Source: Puccinellia tenuiflora (lineage: Eukaryota > Streptophyta > Magnoliopsida > Poales > Poaceae). Taken from it: DNA of 64,000 nt. A model generated the notes under the pieces. That model was not told the origin of the DNA and made no database searches. It saw only the letters and a program-made list of their open reading frames with translations. Both the position numbers and the translations under genes were made by a program. Shown one piece after another: positions 22,625 to 34,831 of the stretch. Numbering within the stretch: the stretch's first letter is position 1; each line of letters opens with the position of its first letter. Where the stretch lies: NCBI GenBank assembly GCA_012064385.1, contig QRDG01000410.1, positions 583,517-647,516 of the forward strand, written 5' to 3'.

Positions 22625-22894
22625 TTGCTTCAACTTTAGTCCCAGAATAATATATGTGATCTCCATGCATGTAATGTACTGTCTCCGGAACAATATATAT
22701 ATTGTCCTAGAACAATTTCTGTATGATTGTATATGCTCGCGGAAGAATCGAATATTAATTATATATGCATCAACGTGTACTGTGTATATAGTAGAGCGTA
22801 GAATAATACGTAAACCTTAAACCCTAATTGAAAAATAGAAATGAAATGGGAAAAATAAGAAAATAAGAAAAAATGAAAAAAAACTAGCCTTCTC

Positions 22895-23080
22895 TGTCCC
22901 GGGTGGTATTATGGCCCGGGACTAGCGCTCCCTAGCCTGCGAGCCGTGTGCCGCACCCACGTGGCCGCCTCTGGTCCCGGGCCGTAGCGACCCGAGACTG
23001 GTGCTAGGGACCTTTAGTCCCGGATTGGCAGTCCCGGATGCCAATTCGCAACAAAAGGCCACCACGACCCGGGACTGATG
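22895..23080. repeat. CACTA right subterminal repeats
   Basis: Multiple CCCGGGACT cores, direct and inverted, matching the left end array. Confidence 0.75.
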
Positions 23081-23230
23081 ACCCTTTTTCTACCAGTGTG
23101 GGGCGAGACTAAAATTTTGGGCCCTTAGTATATTTTCTTAAAAAAATGCATGTGTAAAATGATACCAATAAAGACTAAAAATATACCGATGGCAATATTC
23201 ATATAACAATATTAGTGTATACATCTTACT

Positions 23231-26200
23231 CTAAAACTTTCTTGTTACATTCCTGGATGCAAAGTCAGTGACAATAGAATCAATATCAATCTTGTCCAAT
23301 AATCCCTTCTCGATGCATAGAGTAGCCAAGCCATTTAACCTTTCTTGGGACATTGTCGATCTCAAATAATTCTTCAATAGTTTCAACTTCGAAAAGCTTC
23401 TTTCTGCTGATGCAACAGTCACGGGCATAGTAAATAATATCCGATAAGCAATAGAAGTATTAGGATAACAATCTGCTTCTCTGACATACTCAAAAATCTC
23501 CATAGCAGGCATTGTTCTATCTGGCAACGTCAACTGCAGAACACTTAACTCAGAAATTTGATCATTTAACTCGACATCACATGCAGGTGCCTGATCATCT
23601 GAATGACGTCGAGTGAAAGTTTCTGCAAATTTAGTGCATCGATCTTTTAGTTGAGAACCATCCAATGACTTCAAATCTCTGGAACTCATTAAAAACCCAA
23701 ATATAGTTTTGAATGATTTTAGTTCTTCAAATCTCTGCGTCAACGATGTGATTGCCATATCAACCATGACCAAAAAGTAGTTAACTTTAAAATCCTCCTC
23801 GGCTTGCAAGATTGCTTCCTCACATTCAGCTTCATCAAATTGCTTTTTCCTAGAAACACGACGCTTTACTGGAAATGTTGGCTCTACACCCAATTCAGAT
23901 GCAATTTCCTTGGCAATTTTCAAACTAGAAGCAAACCCTTCATTTCTATAGGTGTGAAAGAAAGTGCGTATACCTTCTATTTGCAATATGGTAGATTCAA
24001 GGCCCATGGATGGTGATTGTAGCTTCTTGCTCACTATGTTTACCTTAAATAAAATTTCATGCCAAATAACCATACCAAATATAAATTCAAAGCTGCCAAG
24101 GACCTCAAATAATTTTTTTGCATCACTCCTATCCTTGGCTTCCACTACAAGAAATATGTCAACTAGTGACCTTCTGTCAGTGACCCTGAAAAAATTGGTC
24201 ATAGATCTGTGACCATTTTGAACCACTTGGTCGCAAGCTGTTTTGGAGAGACCAAACCCGAAATACTAATGACCAATTTTGTCAAAAAGGTCACAGTCCA
24301 TTTCAACAAAAAGGTCACAATGCAGACCGACTTGATCTACGACCTTATTTCTCACTGCTTGCGACCAATTTCAATTGGTCGTAACATCTATGACCAATCT
24401 ATATGGTCGTAACATTTGGTGAATTGGAAAAGTGGGCAGCCACCTCAGCAGGTCCCACCTACGTGTACTGTGGGTGCCGTCCTACCTCACCTGACATGTG
24501 GGTCCCGCCACACAAGATATTGTTTTTTTAGATGTGATCAGCTATGTTCTTGTTCTGTAACATCTCAAGATTTTCAAACTTTTGAAAATTCAGAGGGATC
24601 AAATTTTTTTTGTTGTTTAAGTTTCAAAACTCAAAATCATGCATGCCATTCGTAAGCATCATGTGTTTGTTGCATTTGAATTGCTTGAAATAGTAAAAAA
24701 TTTCAAACTTGAAAATTATATTTTATTAAGAGACATAAAGGGTGCAAAGTAACCCTAGTCAATATTTCAAATATTTTAATTTTATTTGATGACAATACTG
24801 GTGCCATATTATTCTATTTTTGATAAGCTCTCTAAAAAGTATTTTTTCAAATTTTTATAAAAAGTTTTGCTATAGTTTATTTTCTGTTTGTAAAACAGAG
24901 AAAAGAAAAAGAAGAAAAAAAAAGGGAAACCGGCCGAACCGGGCCAAATTCGGCTCAGCCGCACCTCTCTCCCCTATCTCTCTCCCGGGTGGGCCGGCCC
25001 AGCTAGGCGCCGCAGCCCAGAAGCGGACTGCTCGGTCGGTTCCATTGTTCAGGTTCGAGATAATTCGTTTTTAAACCTATCTCTATTCAAACACACATAT
25101 CTTCATCTAGAAGACTCTAAATTCGAATCCGTTTATTTTGCCTTGTTCCCTCCAAGTATCACCTTTCCACCGACCTTCACGCCTATATAAACCCCAGCCC
25201 CGGCCTCCAAATCGAGCTAAAGTCGAAACTTCGATTTTAGATCTCGTTTTCATCTTCTACTTGTCACGGTTGGAACTTTGCTCGTATGCCGTTTCACCCT
25301 TCGCGATAGTTGTAGCTCTCATCGATATCTTTCCATCCCGATAAATATCACCACTTTTCACCCACCGTAGCCTGATAATTCTGCATCGCAAGTAATCAGA
25401 TCTGACGGAGTATAACATCGATTACTCCTCAACCATCCAACCAAATCCAGTGAGATTTTTAGAGCAGGTAGACCTGATGCATACCTACAACTTTTCCGAA
25501 GAAAGTTTTTCGTTTTTGCAAACGGTTTTATTTATAAAAATCGGATCTCTTTTTGAGGTACGGACGAATCAGAAGTCACCACGTGTCATCCTCGTCACCA
25601 CCTCGTCAGCTACCGCGTGCTAGCCACGTCATTGCACAGTCAGCACTGCGTCAGCACCACGTCAGCCGCCTTTCTCCTGGGAATTTCCCGAATTAGATTT
25701 AAATGGCAGTTTTGCAGAAAAGTCCCTGTAACTTCAAACCTTTATATCTTTTCAACCGTTTGGCCAAATTTAACAAACTTTATTTTTTTGAAAACTTCTT
25801 GACCTATAGAATATATTAGAACTGTTAGTTCTTTGTTTTTCCTGTTTAAAATTATTCAAATTTCAAATGAGAGATTTGAGTAATTTTGACATATCTTTAA
25901 ATCTATACAATATTTTAAATTGTGCTGGAGGTGGAACTCAAGCTCGGCCTTTGGATTCAAGAGGTAGATTGTTCTGGCCTCTCATGGAATCTAAATGCAT
26001 TCATGTGCTTACACTTTACGCTTACGTTCGATAGCGTAAGGTTTGTTTATCGATCGGCGAGCATTTTTTTGAGTACTCTGCCTAATGCCATCTGTTGCTT
26101 AATGCATCAGGTCTTTTGATCAGTACTCTGCTTGCTAATTATGATTATCTTTACCCTATTATGATTCTATGATGTTAGCCTGTTGTCTCCATACCTCATA

Positions 26201-28780
26201 TAATCAGTAGAAATGATTTCACATAAATGATACTGTAGATGTCTAGTAGATATTGCTATTGACTACTTATGTTTCAATTTGCAGGAGAATTCTCTGTTGA
26301 AAAGGCATTCAAGTCTAAGTCAGAGGTGAACTATGAGTTCGTTGATGCTTCTAGTTGCTACTGTCTCCGATGGTGGTTGCGTACATAGATATATGAACTC
26401 ATGTTAGAAGATACATGATCTTTTCTGTAACATAAGCAACATTGAGCAGCTGCTTGCCTTTTTGACCTTACATAAGATTATAGTGTTTCTATTTATCCGT
26501 TCTGTAAACTTTTTTTAACTGATTATGTTAATCTACACAGCGTGTATCAGAGCTGCTATTTGTATAATTTATTGTGTTTTCTCTCTATTCTGAATGAAAT
26601 ATTGGTTATTTACTGCCAGAACATATAAATTTGATACCTGATGTGTGGGACTGGTGGGGAACTGAAATCTGATGAGTGGGACCAATGTGAAATAGAAATC
26701 TGACAAGTGGAACACATCTATGGTGGGACCAGCTACAAAATTAAAAAGAAAACGGAAAATACTGGACAAAAAATGGCCAAGGCCCAAAATAAAAGGACTG
26801 TAAAAGGCCAAAAGCCGAAAAGAAAAGGCCGACCGAAAGCCCAACAGAAAAGGCGACCAAAAGCCAGACGAAAAGGTTGAATAGTTGGGCTCGGCCCATA
26901 TAGTAGGCTTAACTGGACCGGGCTGATTCTGATCTACGACCATTTTATTTGGTCACTATTTTGCCACGTCAGCTTTGCCTCGTTGGATCTGACGTGGTCT
27001 GGTCAGACTGGTAGTGACCAAAAAATTGGTCATAACATCTGTGACCTTTTCGTTTGGTCATAACTGTCTGTGACCAATTCGCAAAAAAGGTCACGTAGTT
27101 TCATTAGTGACGCTCATCTTTTGACCAACTGTTTTTTGTCACAAAAAGGTCACAAATGAAAAAACGTGACCTTTCAGTGACCAATATGAAGGGTCACTAG
27201 GTAGCATATTTGTTGTAGTGTTCGGTATCAGCATCTTCACTTAACTCAAGAAGAGCTGACCTTAGCTGAGGCGCTTGATATCTTATTGCTTGCACACTTT
27301 TGATTCGACTCTCCCAACGAGTATTGGACAAAGACTTCATAGTTAAACCTTTCACGTGGTCAAGCAAAACTTTCCATCTTTTGGTAGACCCGGAAAATAA
27401 AACATAGACCCGTTGCACAATTCCAAAAAAAGAAATAGCTTTACCACAAGATTTGGCCATATCACAAAGAGTGAGACTAAGACTATGGCGAGCACATGGC
27501 ATATACAACGCCCTTGAATTTACTTTAAGCAACCTTGTTTGCACTCCCTTGTGTTTACCTTTCATATTGGAGCCATTATCATAACCTTGACCCCTAATGT
27601 CATCAATAAGAAGGCCATATTCTTTGATGGATTCAACCAACACATTGAAAATCCCTTCACCAGATGTGTCATTCACCACCAAGAAACCAAGAAAGTACTC
27701 AATTTTTATTTGGGCATCTGACATATCAACACATCGAACCAACAAACTCATTTGCTCCTGGTGACTAACATCTGGGGTACAATCAAGAATAACCGAGAAA
27801 TATTTTGCATCTTTAACGACCTTCAGAATAGTGTGTGTAATGCTAGAAGCCATAAGAGAAATCAACTCATTCTGAATTTTATGACTGAGATAATGACGGT
27901 GAATCTCTTTATGTTGAAACCACCTAAGGTGGTCTTGCATTACCATGTCAAATTCCGCAACCATCTCAACACAAGCTAAGAAATTACCATTATGATCATT
28001 GTAAAGCTGCTTACTGGATCCTCTAAATGCCAAACTGCGTTTACCAAGAAACTTCAGAATAGCAACTATTCTTAGTAAAACTTGCCTTATGCGCTCCTTC
28101 TCCTTTGTGATCTCATGCTGCAACTCCTTATCAGTTGTTGCATGTTTGCTCAGTCTAGTTCTCAGTTCATTCCAAGAGATCATGCAGGTAATATGCTCAA
28201 CACTAGCTTCATGTTCTTTGAGTCTCTCAGTAATATGCCTCCAATCTCTAAACCCACCGTGCCCCAAAGAACTCTTGCAGTTGATAGGATAGAACAACTT
28301 ACATGAAAAACAAAACACTTTGTCGACCTTTTTTGAATAAACTGACCATTTTCGATCACGTACATCTCCATTGCTCATATTTCTTGAGTAATGTGCATAC
28401 GAAAAATGTCTTGAATTCTCATCTCGACGGAATTTAATATTTTCTTCTCTAATAGGCCCTTTCTCCACTAAAGTGTCCCTTCGTTTGTTAACAAGATTAG
28501 CCCAATTTGATGGGTCATAAATATCCACAGTAACCGGTTCCTCATTCACATTGTTATCATCCGTGTCGTTGTTAACGTTGTCTTCATGGGCCTCATTTTC
28601 TTGATCAACATTATCTTGATCCCCCGCAATAACTACTGCCAACTTGTCTGGATTTCTTGAAGTACACGTGTTACTCTTCAAAAATTTGTGAATAGATCCT
28701 CTCTGTGATTCCATCGACTTCTTTTTTTCCTCTCTCAGCCTCCTTTTGGCACAACCAGACAAAGGTTTTCTAGGCGACAT
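23231..28780 (-). pseudogene. hAT transposase (TTF zinc finger/DUF4371/dimerisation), split by a CACTA insertion
   Basis: The N-terminal part is 28780-27221 and the C-terminal part 24139-23231, separated by the element at 24143-27220. The ATG at 28780 follows an acceptor-like TTTTCAG, and a donor CACAG/GTATCC near 28905 suggests a leader intron. Domains: an acidic N-terminal stretch, a TTF-type zinc finger (DRKWSVYSK...FCFSCKLFYP, about residues 110-200), DUF4371 with VILDCTPD and GYDNGSNMKG carrying likely catalytic aspartates, a CARHSLSL motif, and a C-terminal hAT dimerisation region (ASAERSFSKLKLLK). The N-terminal part is exactly 520 codons to the insertion point and the C-terminal part resumes in the same phase, for about 822 residues in total. 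Apart from the insertion I see no stop or frameshift. Confidence 0.92.
24143..27220. mobile_element. Non-autonomous CACTA element, 3.08 kb
   Basis: Ends CACTACAAGAAATATG and, reversed, CACTACAACAAATATG, with a shared inner CTAGTGACC. The TSD is TTC (24140-24142 and 27221-27223). Both subterminal regions are packed with GGTCA/TGACC motifs in both orientations. The family is different from the 12244 element, whose core is GGGACT. No transposase ORF was found. The middle has A/T-rich DNA and a CACGTCA-rich patch near 25580-25670. Confidence 0.93.
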
Positions 28781-28904
28781 GATCTGGCTGAAAAGAAGAA
28801 AAACAAGTTTGTAACTAAAATTAGGGCATATTAACATAGAGCCAATGAGCCATTATAGTGCGTACGGGAGATTGGGAGAACATGAGGAATTGAGGTATCG
28901 GATA

Positions 28905-29270
28905 CCTGTGATTGATTCCCAGGTTTTCGATTTCCTGCTGCCAGTGGCTGCCGTCGGCGATTTGCGCAGCGCAGGCGGCAGGCGACGAACGAAATTAGAT
29001 ACGACGACGTTGGCGAGTAGGGAAGACGACCAGGTAGGGGCAGCGCAGGCGGCTGGCGAGGGCTCACGAACAGGTAGGGGCGCTCGTTGCCTCGTCTCCG
29101 TCTCGTATAAGGAACGAACAAAGGTGCTATGGGCCAAGGCGTAGCAGTAATTTTTTTTTCACGAAGCCTAGGCCTAGTCGTATAGAGCATATCCCTAGGA
29201 TGGGCCCCAAAATTTGTTGGGCCCAGGGCGACCGCCCCTCTCGCCCCCTCCCCCCCTTGGGCCGGGCCTG
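28905..29270 (-). other. hAT 5' leader and terminal region
   Basis: Probable untranslated first exon plus the GC-rich hAT end. ORFs here cross the element boundary and are not credible genes. Confidence 0.45.
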
Positions 29271-29278
29271 GCACCACC

Positions 29279-30230
29279 AGCAGCTCCACCGGCTGCTGCC
29301 TCACGCCGGAAAAGACGGTTCGTAGGAGTCGCCGGAAAAGACGCCTCCGCCGCGCCCATTGCGGTGGCGACCATGGCCACCTCCGTCGCGCCCATGCTGT
29401 GGCGGCGGCCGCGCACATGCCGTGGATGCGGCGCTGGATCCCGCCGCACGGCCAGGTTACCGCCTGACTTCCAGGTGTCTCCGCTGACCACGGTGCGCCC
29501 ATGCCGTGGCGGCGGCGCTGGATGCCCACCGCTGGCCGCCGCTCGAGTAGTCTGGCCCCGCCGTTCGAGAGCGCCTCACACGGAAATAAACAATCGACGT
29601 TTTAACTTGGCGGTGACAAGCACCGTAGTAGTAATTGTTAAAACTGAAGAGGGGCAAAACCGTCAAAAAAAGGTGAAACTAGAAGAAACCTTTTTTACTT
29701 TATTATTAGGTATAGGTATATAGAAAATATGAAAACAGAAATGAGAAGAGCACTATCCGAATCCGCATCTGATCCGTTTTCACCCCTACATGGGATGGAG
29801 CATTAACATAATAATTTTGTAGGATTCCACGTTATGTACTCCAATTTAAATTGCTTTTTTGGTATTTTAGAAAACTAATTTCAGACACTATTAGGAAGCA
29901 AATCTCGTTTTTTGTTATTTGGGTTTATATATACTTTAATAAACTAAGCTGTTAGCTTTCCTAAATACCCGCATGCTGAGGGCCTCCGGGCAAGGCGTGT
30001 TTCTAGCAGTTGGATTATCTCTCGAACTGATTCCCGGCCATAGGATCGAGCTCGTAGGTAACAGTTCAGTTACGGTGGTCAACCGGTGATTCTTACTCCG
30101 TAATTCGTCCCACCCTGCAACGGGCCCACACTTCAGATAGAGAGCTAGACTTGTGCCGGTGTAAAAATAGTTCCCCTAGCACCTTGCTCTCTCCTCCTCT
30201 CTATAGAAGTTGACATCCACGCTGCCGCTA
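29279..30230. other. Unassigned sequence with a MITE fragment
   Basis: Up to 29600 it is CpG-rich with imperfect CCGTGG/GGCGGC repeats and an unrecognised plus-strand ORF. The rest is AT-rich. At about 29747-29795 a fragment GAATCCGCATC...CACCCCTA resembles the end of the hAT-like MITE at 30231. Confidence 0.35.
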
Positions 30231-30807
30231 AGGGTGTAAATGGTACGGATAATTTCCGCACCGAATCCGCATCCGTTTTTGAGGATATGGTATGCACTTT
30301 TATGAATCCGGCGGATATGGATGCGGATGTGGATATTGGTCTCGTGGATATTCGACGGATATGGTATTGATAATATCCGACGGATATGGATTATTCGACA
30401 TTATTTGCGGATTATCCGAGGTCGTTAAAGAGGATAATCTGATAAAGTTATCCCCTACTCAAATACACATATAATCTAGTGAGTTCACTGGCCCAACTAT
30501 TTATGTTACTATTACACAACCAGCTTTATTATAAGAACAAGTGTGCAGATTTGGCTATGGTCTAGTGTTACATGCTTTCTTTTCACATTTTTTATATAAG
30601 ATAAACATATTTCTAATTTTATTTGTGTATTCGCTCAGTTATCCGCGTACGATCCAACTCTGCTCCAGATCCACTCCATATCCTCAATCTGATATAATCC
30701 GCATCCAAATCCGCATTCGGCCAATATCTACTCCGATCTGAATCCGCTAAGAAAATATGGTAAAGGATGTGGTAATAGCATTATCCGATCCGATCCGCTT
30801 ACAGCCT
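30231..30807. mobile_element. hAT-type MITE, degenerate
   Basis: The left end AGGGTGTAAATGG and the reversed right end AGGCTGTAAGCGG form short imperfect TIRs. Inside are many GGATATGG/CCGATCC blocks near each end. Flanks TGCCGCTA and TACCGCTC/ACCGCTCT suggest a decayed 8-bp TSD. Non-coding. Confidence 0.65.
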
Positions 30808-31206
30808 ACCGCTCTCAAAGTTGCTGCTCCAGAAAATGGCAACCGCAAGCCACCGACTTCCCTCCAAAATCTTTCGCGCTACCCTCAACATACTATTGTG
30901 GACGTCCCCGCACCCCTCCGCCTGCCGTCGTGGACATATCCGCTCGTCGTCGTGTGTGGACGTTCCCGCTCTCCTTCAGTAGTCTAGTCGGTCCTCATCC
31001 GCAAGGCAAGGACTCATCCTCCCATGTGACTTAGGTACTTGCGTCGTAAAGGAGTGTCGACCTATATAAGTCACGTTTTCAGCAAGCGGACAAGACCTAC
31101 CATCCAGGTCGATGAATTCATCAATCTCACCAAACAGGTTCATCCAGGAGCAAGGTCAAATTCACAAACATCTCAAGGTCGTATTATCAAAATTAATGAT
31201 CGGGGG
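30808..31206. other. Unassigned sequence before the gypsy LTR
   Basis: No gene recognised. It ends in AATGATCGGGGG next to the LTR, which resembles a polypurine tract; it could therefore be a remnant of an element's 3' interior. Confidence 0.3.
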
Positions 31207-31592
31207 TGTTGTGGGCATACCCTTTGGGTACCCATTATTAGTATACCAGGCTCGGCCCAATATGGAGAAGGCCCAAGAAGGTAACTCGAAGGTGTAGTCG
31301 ACTAGGACTCTTGTAAATCCCTAGGCTGGTTGCATATATAAAGCCAGGCAGGCACACCTGATAGCGATATAGATGAGACAAGAGAGATACGCAATTCCGC
31401 CTACGGCGGCCCCCTGTAAACACACCTATGCTCATATACAGGATTGCTAGCAGCACGTAGGGATCCTCCACCGAGGGGACCCGAAGCTGGGTACATCGTG
31501 TTCCCAATCTCGCTCCCGGAATCTCCATCGTTGTTCTTCCCCGAAACCCTAAGTCTACAATCTGTAGGCATTGCCGAGGTGATCCCTCATCA
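31207..31592 (+). repeat. Gypsy LTR A
   Basis: TGTTGTGGGC to CCTCATCA, 386 bp, TATA box TATATAAA at 31335-31342, followed by PBS TGGCGCCGTCTATGGGA at 31595. Its last 50 bp closely match the last 50 bp of LTR B. Confidence 0.7.
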
Positions 31593-31710
31593 ATTGGCGC
31601 CGTCTATGGGAATCGCGATGACTGGATTTTGTTATCCGGGCGGGATCCTTCATCTACATCGGCTGACATGGGTATGCCTAATGGTAAGTTGTATTCGTAC
31701 CCCTAAGTTA

Positions 31711-32070
31711 TGATTACAGGGTCCCATGAAGCCGAAGATCCTAGACCCGAAAGATTGGAAGCCCATGAAGTCGAAGGACTGGTAGCCCAAGACGTATAAT
31801 CATATATGTAATTAGATATTGTATAAGGAAAGGCCAAATTATAGGCCCGATGATTGTATGCTTGTAACCTACGTTAACTCGATTTCGCCTCCTATATAAG
31901 GGCGAAGTCGAGTCGAAGCAAAGGATCGAATTATTGTGCAACCCTAGACACTTGTTTTACGTATTGTTGGGTGCCTAGTTCGCCTGACCACCTTCGAGTT
32001 CTACTTGCCCTCTATTCCACGAAACCCTAAGTCTACAATCTGTAGGCATTGACGAGTTGATACCTCGTCA
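31711..32070 (+). repeat. Gypsy LTR B, 5' boundary uncertain
   Basis: Ends GATACCTCGTCA, followed by PBS TGGCGCCGTATGTGGGA at 32073. TATA box TATATAAG at 31893-31900. The body differs from LTR A, while the end (CTACAATCTGTAGGCATT) is shared. This LTR is adjacent to the gag gene. The start is placed at TGATTACAGG only because it is a TG in a plausible position. Confidence 0.55.
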
Positions 32071-32116
32071 ATTGGCGCCGTATGTGGGAAAGAGAGGACG
32101 CAAGATCGTGAGCTCG

Positions 32117-34831
32117 ATGGCATCTACTTCATCATCATCATCATCATCGACATCCAGCAATTATGCGGGTGGAGGTAAACAGATCCAATCTGATCTTGTT
32201 GATTTTCATCCTTACCCTCCTACTCGTCTGCATCTGTATGCCGACCTGGAGGAGGAGATGGACCTAACGTTCGGAAGCCATCGCTTCCTCTTTGGAACCG
32301 AGGGTTCGTACCACTTTTTGGCCCCGAATTTTTCGGGTCCATCAGCGAAGGACCTCAAATCGCCGAGTTCACCAACCTCTTCCACCCATCCGACCGGTGG
32401 GAGCGGTTCACCATCAAGCTGCATCAAGCCCGCGGAAAGCGGGGAACTCGTCGATATGCTCGGCAGGATCACCTTCGGATCCTCAGAGAAGATCGACCCG
32501 CCGCAAGGCGATGACCTAATGAATGTTGCCAAGCGCGGCCCCGTCAGCAACACCAACTTCACCGCAAGCAAGGAGGTCCTCGCCGATCTATACGACGGTG
32601 TCACCTGCCCTTCTCAAAGTATCTGGGTGCCAAGCTTGGCGCTGAATAAAAATAACCAGAGAATTTCTAACCCTGAGCTCGAAGATTGTGTCGACTCCGC
32701 GCTCCACCAGATGTGCGTAATTATCGCATCGGGCAATGGAGAGGAGGAAGTCGAAGAATTTGAGGCTTTCGATTCACAGGGTAACCCCTATATCGATCCC
32801 ACAGATCTCACCAGAGGCACAGGAAGCAAGTACGCACCGACGGAAGGGGCCGGACCGCGAGAAAAAGTAAAAATATCTCAAGCGGCTTGGGATAGAGCAA
32901 AAGAAGCCATGGAAGGCTCGGTTCCTATAAAAAAGCAAGCTACTATATAAGAACTTACGGCATACCAGTACAGCCTGCATCGCGCAAGGCGGGAGCTGCA
33001 GAAGATGGAGGCGCAACTTAATGCCAGGAAGGGCGCAGCCAATGAGTCCAGCAAACGTCGAGCCGAATTAAGCAATATGTCGGGCAACTCGGCAAATAAT
33101 AGAGGACGGCACGGAAGAACGGCATCTAGGATGAACAACATCCCCGAAAACAATCGAGGGGATCATATGATACGAGATTTGGACCTGACTTTCATGTCAG
33201 TTGACTCTAGAGGCAACATCACGCCAAAAACACCAGAAGCCGCATACATGGCAGGTCATACATACATGATGGCAACTAAGCCGACAAACGATGACCCTCG
33301 AGCAGCCCTTTACACACCGCAATGGCGGGTATCGGCATCATGGGGGCAGCAATAGCTGGCAGGGAACCCAAAAGATCTCCGTGCCATCGCAACAGTCCTC
33401 GGCAAGAAGGAAACAGAAGATCTCGATCTCCACGCCATCACAATAGTCCTCGGCAAGGAGAAGTTGCAAGACGAAGATCCCGATCTCCAAGAGCAGCACA
33501 AAACAACCCACGCGAAGGTGATGCGAGGAACGCCCTCACTCAAGCTCGGGTCGATAGATCTCGCGAAGAGCGCGATGCTCGGGAATACAATGACGAAGAG
33601 ATGTGTGGAGTCAGTTGCTTTACCTGCAGGGTTCTCAAAACTCCAGTACCTCAAAGCTTTAAACTACCCGATAATTTCAAAAAAATCGATGGCCTCCAAG
33701 ATCCAGAGGACTGGTTGGTCGACTACCTGGAAATAGTAAAAATTCTCGGAGGCAACACAGCAACAGCTATGCAAAGCATACAGCTTCATCTTAATGGAGT
33801 CGCAAGATCCTGGCTCAAAAAGTTACTAGAGGAGTCGATAGAAATGGGAAACTTTTGAGAAGGTCTTCGTCCAGAACTTCAAATCCACATGCAAGCGGCC
33901 AGCGTCAATCGAGGAATTGCGAATTTGTGTGCAGAAATCTGGGGAATCAATGAGATCATACATCCAGCGTTGGAGCATCATAAAGAATTCATCCGAGCAC
34001 GTATCCGATGAAAGGGCAATTGACGCATTCACCAACGGGATTCGTAGAAGAGACATAGTCGAAGACCTAGGCCGAGCAAACCCAAAAACAGTTGCTGAGT
34101 TGATGGATATCGCCAATAAGTGGGCCAACGGTGAAGATGTTGTCCAAACAAAATGGCCACGATCACCCGAAGAGGAGCATCACAGGCAGAACAATCCGCA
34201 TAGGCGACGCTATCGAAGTTTCAATGAATATGACGGTCCCAGCCAAGTATCGGTTGGCTTCCGCAGCAGTAATAACAATTGAGACGAGTACCGTAACGGT
34301 GGTGGGTACCGAAGCAATAATAGAGATGCGCCTGGTACTAGCAAGCCAAACAATCGGCCTAGACCTCCACGAGACTTCAATATGTCACCTGAGCAGCTGT
34401 TGAACGGCCCATGCCAAATGCACTATTATATAGATTCAGAAGGAAGGAGGCAGTCTAGCTACCTCCTCAAAGATTGCAGAACCTGGCAAGCTTTGCAGAG
34501 GGCCACAAATGCGACGCAAGTCGAAGCAGTAAACCGGGGATTTGTAAACAGCCCACACAGTGAAGTACATATGCCACCGCCACCGCCCGCAATTACAAAC
34601 GGAAACCAACAGAACCAACTCCAGATCATAGGGCCTAGCAACAGAAATGGCGGGTACACCCAGTCGAAAGGAGCGCTGCAGATGATTCAGAAGGTCAGGC
34701 CGAAGAACAGAACGCAGAAGCTCATCACGAGGCAGGTCAGTATGGCAGTTTTATCGCCACCACCAATAGTGGAGTATATGAATTGGTCCGATCAGCCGAT
34801 AGGATACGACAGAAAGGATCACCCACCATAG
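32117..34831 (+). pseudogene. Tat gypsy gag, broken
   Basis: Starts at ATG 32117 (a TCA microsatellite encodes a serine run). It includes an N-terminal Tat-type extension and the retrotransposon gag domain from about 33660 (KLPDNFKKIDGL...WLVDYLEIV), ending in a basic tail and a linker with poly-Pro at about 34570. Gag would assemble the particle. Visible lesions are an in-frame TAA at 32948, a frameshift near 33340, a frameshift near 33850, TGA at 34279 and TAG at 34829. This copy cannot make Gag. Confidence 0.85.

Larger units (their letters stand above)
12244..23098 (+). mobile_element. CACTA (En/Spm) element, 10.9 kb, coding
   Basis: The left end is CACTAGTAGAAAACAGGG and the right end, reversed, is CACTGGTAGAAAAAGGG. 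Both are flanked by the 3-bp TSD TGG (12241-12243 and 23099-23101). GGGACT-containing subterminal repeats crowd both ends. The element carries a TNP2 transposase, an antisense small gene, and a transposase/protease gene. It inserted about 30 bp inside the left end of the hAT element. Confidence 0.95.
12213..29270 (-). mobile_element. hAT element (TTF/DUF4371 type) holding two CACTA insertions
   Basis: The ends are inverted: CAGGCCCGGTCC at 12213 and, read on the minus strand from 29270, CAGGCCCGGCCC. Both ends have an inner GGGCCC next to AAAATTT. Flanking 8-mers are CCACCACC (12205-12212) and GCACCACC (29271-29278), a 7/8 match to an 8-bp hAT TSD. Removing the two CACTA insertions leaves about 3.1 kb with a single minus-strand transposase gene. 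The outer ends are GC-rich and short, so the exact first base could shift by one or two. Confidence 0.78.

Noticed and set aside
28831..29529. 232-residue minus-strand ORF upstream of the hAT gene
   Set aside because: It spans the hAT terminus and its TSD into flanking DNA, so it cannot be a hAT gene; GC composition explains it.
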